Origin: Anaerolineales bacterium UBA3071
GTDB lineage: Bacteria > Chloroflexota > Anaerolineae > UBA3071
Length of the DNA stretch: 8,891 nucleotides
Reading direction: 5' to 3'
NCBI GenBank assembly: GCA_002366755.1
Contig: DFBV01000064.1
Location: forward strand, 3,004-11,894
Shown: positions 5,916 through 8,891 of the stretch, in pieces
Numbering within the stretch: the stretch's first letter is position 1
How the letters are laid out: each line of letters begins with the position of its first letter
Notes under the pieces: model-generated
What the model saw: only the letters and a program-made list of their open reading frames with translations
Told to the model about the DNA's origin: nothing
The model's database searches: none
Program-made: the position numbers and the translations under genes

Positions 5916-8726
5916 ATGGCTGACAAATACGATCCCCAGGAAATCGAGCCCAGGTGGCAGAAACAGTGGGAAGCCGACGGGCTGTACATCGCGCGGGAAG
6001 ACCCCGACAAGCCCAAGTGGTACTTCCTGACCATGCTCCCCTACACGTCCGGCGACGTGCACGTCGGCCACTGGTACCCGATGACCCCTTCGGACGCCGC
6101 CGCCCGCTACAAGCGGATGCGGGGCTACAACGTCTTCTTTCCCATCGGCTTCGATGCCTTCGGGTTGCCTGCCGAGAACGCGGCCATCAAACGGGACATT
6201 CACCCCTATATCTGGACGATGTCCAACATCGAGAACATGCGCCGCCAGATCCGCTCGATGGGCGCCATGTGGGCCTGGGATCACGAGGCGATCACCTGCC
6301 TGCCCGAGTACTACAAGTGGACGCAGTGGTTCTTCCTGAAGTTCTACGAGATGGGGTTGGCCTACTGGGATACCGCGCTGGTGGACTTCTGCCCCCACTG
6401 CGATACGGTCCTGGCGCGGGAGCAGGTGTGGGGCGAAGACCGTCACTGCGAGCGCTGCAAGACGCCAGTGATCAAGAAGAACGTCCCGCACTGGAAGTTC
6501 CGCATCACCAAGTACGCCGATGAACTGTTGGACTTCTCTCAGATCGACTGGCCGCAGCCAGTGCGGGTCATGCAGACCAACTGGATCGGCCGCAGCGAGG
6601 GGGCGGAGGTGGTCTTCACATCGGAGGATGGAGACGACATCCCCGTCTTCACCACCCGTCCCGACACGCTGTGGGGGGCGACCTTCATGGTGCTGTCCCC
6701 TGAGCACCCCCTGGTGGCCAAGCTGACCAGCGAGGAGTGCCGGGAGGCGGTTGAAGCGTACCAGGCCCAGGCAGCGCGCCTGGACGAAATCGCCCGCACC
6801 GCCGTGGACAAGGAGAAGACCGGTGTCTTCATCGGCGGTTGTGCCATCAATCCCGTCAACGGCGAGCGCATCCCCATCTGGATCGCCGACTACGTGCTAA
6901 TGACCTACGGCACCGGGGCCATCATGGCGGTGCCCGGCCACGACAAGCGGGACTTCGAATTCGCCCTGAAGTTCGGCCTGCCCATCATTCCCGTCATCGC
7001 CCCGCCGCAGGACGTGGCCAAGAGCTTCGTCAAGGCCGGCACGATGCGGGAGGGTTTCGCCGCGGCGCTGGCGGAAGCGGGCATCCCCTTCGAAGAGCGG
7101 GATGGCGCGCTGTATGTGACCATGAGCGGCGATCTGGCGGATCGCTACATTCCTCTGGCGCAAGCGTACATCCGGCCCGATAGCTGGACGGAGGTGGTGG
7201 GAGCTCGCTGGGCCTTCATCTTCGAGGATGCGTTCGAGGACGCGGTCCTGCCCCTCGGCGTAAGGGACGACGAAGTCATCCTGGCCCGCTGCCAGGCGCT
7301 GGAGTCAGCGGTTGGCGACAAGCACACAGTCATGGAGATGCTGTACGGCCAGGAGTTCTATCGCGACCTGCTGTACCACGATGCCTACGGCACGATGATC
7401 CACTCGAAGGAGTTCAGCAGCACGCCGGGCGACGTGGCGGTGCAGAAGGTAACAGAATGGCTGGAGCAGCAGGGCACGGGCAAGTTCGCCGTCAACTATC
7501 GGCTACGGGACTGGCTCATCAGCCGCCAGCGCTACTGGGGCGCACCTATCCCCATGATCCACTGTCCGGAGTGTGGCATCGTTTCCGTACCCTACGAAGA
7601 CCTGCCGGTGCTGCTGCCAGAGGATGCAGAGTTCCTGCCCACCGGCGAGAGCCCGCTGAAGCTGCATGAAGGCTTCCGCTACGTCAGGTGCCCCCAGTGC
7701 GGCGGAGACGCCGAGCGGGAAACGGACACCATGGACACCTTCATGTGCTCGTCCTGGTATCACTATGCCTACGTGAGTCCCTACTGGAAGGCGGGCGAGA
7801 AGATCGGGCCGGACGACACGCCTTGGGACCCCGATGCGGGCAGATACTGGCTGCCGGTGGATCAGTACACCGGTGGCATCGAACATGCCACCATGCATCT
7901 GCTCTACACACGCTTCTTCACCAAGGTGCTGCGGGACATGGGGCTAGTGGACTTCGACGAGCCAATGGAGCGGCTGTTCAACCAGGGGATGATCCTGGGC
8001 GAGGACGGCGAGAAGATGTCCAAGAGCCGCGGCAATGTCATCGCCCCTGATGACTGGGTGAGCAGATACGGTGCGGACGCCGTACGGGCTTACCTGATGT
8101 TCATCGGGCCGTGGGAGGAAGGCGGACCATGGAATCCTCAGGGGATCGAGGGGGTGCGTCGCTTCCTGCACCGTGTGTGGAGTGTGGTGGTGGAGGAATC
8201 AGCGAGTCAGCGAATCGGCGAGCCTGCTGAGAAAGAAATCGCCGACCTTCGGCGGCAGACGCATCAGACCATCAAGAAGGTCACCGAGGACATCGAGGCC
8301 TTCAAATTCAATACCATGATCGCCGCCTTGATGGGATTTGACAATTACCTGATGAAAGCCAGGGAGACGGAGGTGTTCGGCACGGAGGCCTGGGACGAGG
8401 CGGTGGACAACTTGGTGCTGCTGATGGCGCCCTCCATGCCGCACATCGCCGAGGAAATGTGGCAACGGCGGCACCCTGGCCCCAGCGTGCATCTGCAATC
8501 GTGGCCCAAATGGGATGCTGAGTTGGCGAAGGAGGAGATCATCACGCTAGTGGTGCAGGTGAACGGCAAGGTGCGGGATCGTTTCCAGGTGGCGGCGGGG
8601 ATTGACGAGGCTGCGGCTAAGGAGTTGGCGCTGGCCAGCCCGCGGGTGCAAAAGCACATCGCCGGCAAGACCGTGCGCAAAGTGATCTTCGCTGCCGGCA
8701 AGCTGGTGAACGTCGTAGCCAATTAG
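5916..8726 (+). CDS. leuS: Leucyl-tRNA synthetase
   Basis: Cytoplasmic class I synthetase that charges tRNA-Leu with leucine using ATP. 936 residues, versus roughly 860-880 in common bacterial forms. Visible parts: HIGH motif as HVGH (49-52); zinc-knuckle cysteines C159, C162, C178, C181; CP1 editing domain with TTRPDTLWG (246-254) and GHDKRD (341-346), whose Asp matches the conserved editing aspartate; a second cysteine set C550, C553, C592, C595; KMSKS (700-704); anticodon-binding helices (about 745-865); and a C-terminal domain (about 872-936). The extra length is mainly one insertion at about 365-490, where E. coli has about 20 residues. A short repeat-derived loop lies at 761-770. AGAGGTG lies four bases before the ATG, with GGAGG further up. 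It is the last gene of the T-box cluster, 33 bp after the toxin remnant, with no promoter seen in the gap. Confidence 0.98.
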   Translation: MADKYDPQEIEPRWQKQWEADGLYIAREDPDKPKWYFLTMLPYTSGDVHVGHWYPMTPSDAAARYKRMRGYNVFFPIGFDAFGLPAENAAIKRDIHPYIWTMSNIENMRRQIRSMGAMWAWDHEAITCLPEYYKWTQWFFLKFYEMGLAYWDTALVDFCPHCDTVLAREQVWGEDRHCERCKTPVIKKNVPHWKFRITKYADELLDFSQIDWPQPVRVMQTNWIGRSEGAEVVFTSEDGDDIPVFTTRPDTLWGATFMVLSPEHPLVAKLTSEECREAVEAYQAQAARLDEIARTAVDKEKTGVFIGGCAINPVNGERIPIWIADYVLMTYGTGAIMAVPGHDKRDFEFALKFGLPIIPVIAPPQDVAKSFVKAGTMREGFAAALAEAGIPFEERDGALYVTMSGDLADRYIPLAQAYIRPDSWTEVVGARWAFIFEDAFEDAVLPLGVRDDEVILARCQALESAVGDKHTVMEMLYGQEFYRDLLYHDAYGTMIHSKEFSSTPGDVAVQKVTEWLEQQGTGKFAVNYRLRDWLISRQRYWGAPIPMIHCPECGIVSVPYEDLPVLLPEDAEFLPTGESPLKLHEGFRYVRCPQCGGDAERETDTMDTFMCSSWYHYAYVSPYWKAGEKIGPDDTPWDPDAGRYWLPVDQYTGGIEHATMHLLYTRFFTKVLRDMGLVDFDEPMERLFNQGMILGEDGEKMSKSRGNVIAPDDWVSRYGADAVRAYLMFIGPWEEGGPWNPQGIEGVRRFLHRVWSVVVEESASQRIGEPAEKEIADLRRQTHQTIKKVTEDIEAFKFNTMIAALMGFDNYLMKARETEVFGTEAWDEAVDNLVLLMAPSMPHIAEEMWQRRHPGPSVHLQSWPKWDAELAKEEIITLVVQVNGKVRDRFQVAAGIDEAAAKELALASPRVQKHIAGKTVRKVIFAAGKLVNVVAN
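8196..8227 (+). repeat. Degenerate octanucleotide repeat inside leuS
   Basis: GAATCAGC, GAGTCAGC and GAATCGGC stand head to tail (8196-8219), followed by the weaker copy GAGCCTGC. They encode the loop ESASQRIGEPA (about 761-771) between anticodon-domain helices. The 8-nt period is the same as in the spacer after the gene. Confidence 0.7.
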
Positions 8727-8891
8727 TCGGGAGGTCGGTTGGTCTTGGTGGTCGCGTGGTCTTGGTGGTCGCGTGGTCAGTTCGACTACGCGGCCACCTG
8801 ACTATGCGACTATCCGATCACACGACCACGCGACTACCCGACCACCCGACTACCTGACCAAGTGACCACCCGACCAACAAGACCAACCGAC
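8726..8891. repeat. Octanucleotide repeat tract forming a long imperfect inverted repeat after leuS
   Basis: No gene is seen here. The right arm (8783-8891) is a run of 8-mers of the form GACYAYSY, such as GACTACGC, GACTATCC, GACCACGC, GACTACCC and GACCACCC. The left arm (8726-8781) carries the opposite-strand form (GGTCGCGT, GGTCTTGG). The 13 bases at 8734-8746 are an exact reverse complement of 8879-8891, and pairing continues imperfectly inward for about 17 more. A 17-bp unit is perfectly duplicated at 8744-8760 and 8761-8777. The tract may continue past the window. It could form a large hairpin in leuS mRNA; no T-tract is seen. Confidence 0.85.

Noticed and set aside
5826..6707. A 293-codon minus-strand frame opposite the start of leuS
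   Set aside because: It lies antisense to the highly conserved LeuRS catalytic and editing sequence and shows only compositional bias (His/Val/Arg rich).
8783..8891. CRISPR array in the terminal repeat tract
   Set aside because: The period is 8 nt with degenerate units and no spacers of constant length. This is simple-sequence repeat DNA.

Overview
The window reads as chromosomal DNA of a GC-rich bacterium. Chloroflexota (an Anaerolineae- or Caldilineae-like lineage) is my best guess. It rests on the protein flavour, a leucine T-box with the double T-loop module, and degenerate 8-, 14- and 21-nt simple repeats in both spacers and genes. This placement is inference, not a database result.

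Left part, minus strand (1-3946). A small DksA/TraR-type C4 zinc-finger gene has its own promoter and a Rho-independent terminator. It is followed by upp (uracil phosphoribosyltransferase) and then by a very large gene that runs off the left edge. That gene is one uninterrupted frame of at least 872 codons. It joins a DppB-type peptide/nickel ABC permease, a DppC-type permease, one extra membrane segment and the start of an M28-type aminopeptidase domain. This three-part fusion is the most unusual protein in the window.

Centre, plus strand (4163-5023). A strong promoter leads into tRNA-Ala(CGC), a small antitoxin-like gene, tRNA-Ala(GGC), and then, 10-15 nt later, a complete T-box leader. The leader has a kink-turn, a specifier loop with probable codon CUC, a double T-loop, the T-box sequence and a terminator. 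No room or consensus exists for a promoter between the second tRNA and the T-box, so the leader is probably cut from the same transcript as tRNA-Ala.

Right part, plus strand (5024-8726). Downstream of the T-box lie a cupin, a DUF433 antitoxin, a broken DUF5615 toxin (internal deletion plus a one-base frameshift) and leuS. All are tightly packed and probably form one leucine-responsive operon whose purpose is leucyl-tRNA synthetase supply, with a decayed toxin-antitoxin cassette lodged between sensor and synthetase. LeuRS carries about 110 extra residues after its editing domain.

Right edge (8727-8891). There is no gene here, only a degenerate octanucleotide repeat tract arranged as a long imperfect inverted repeat.
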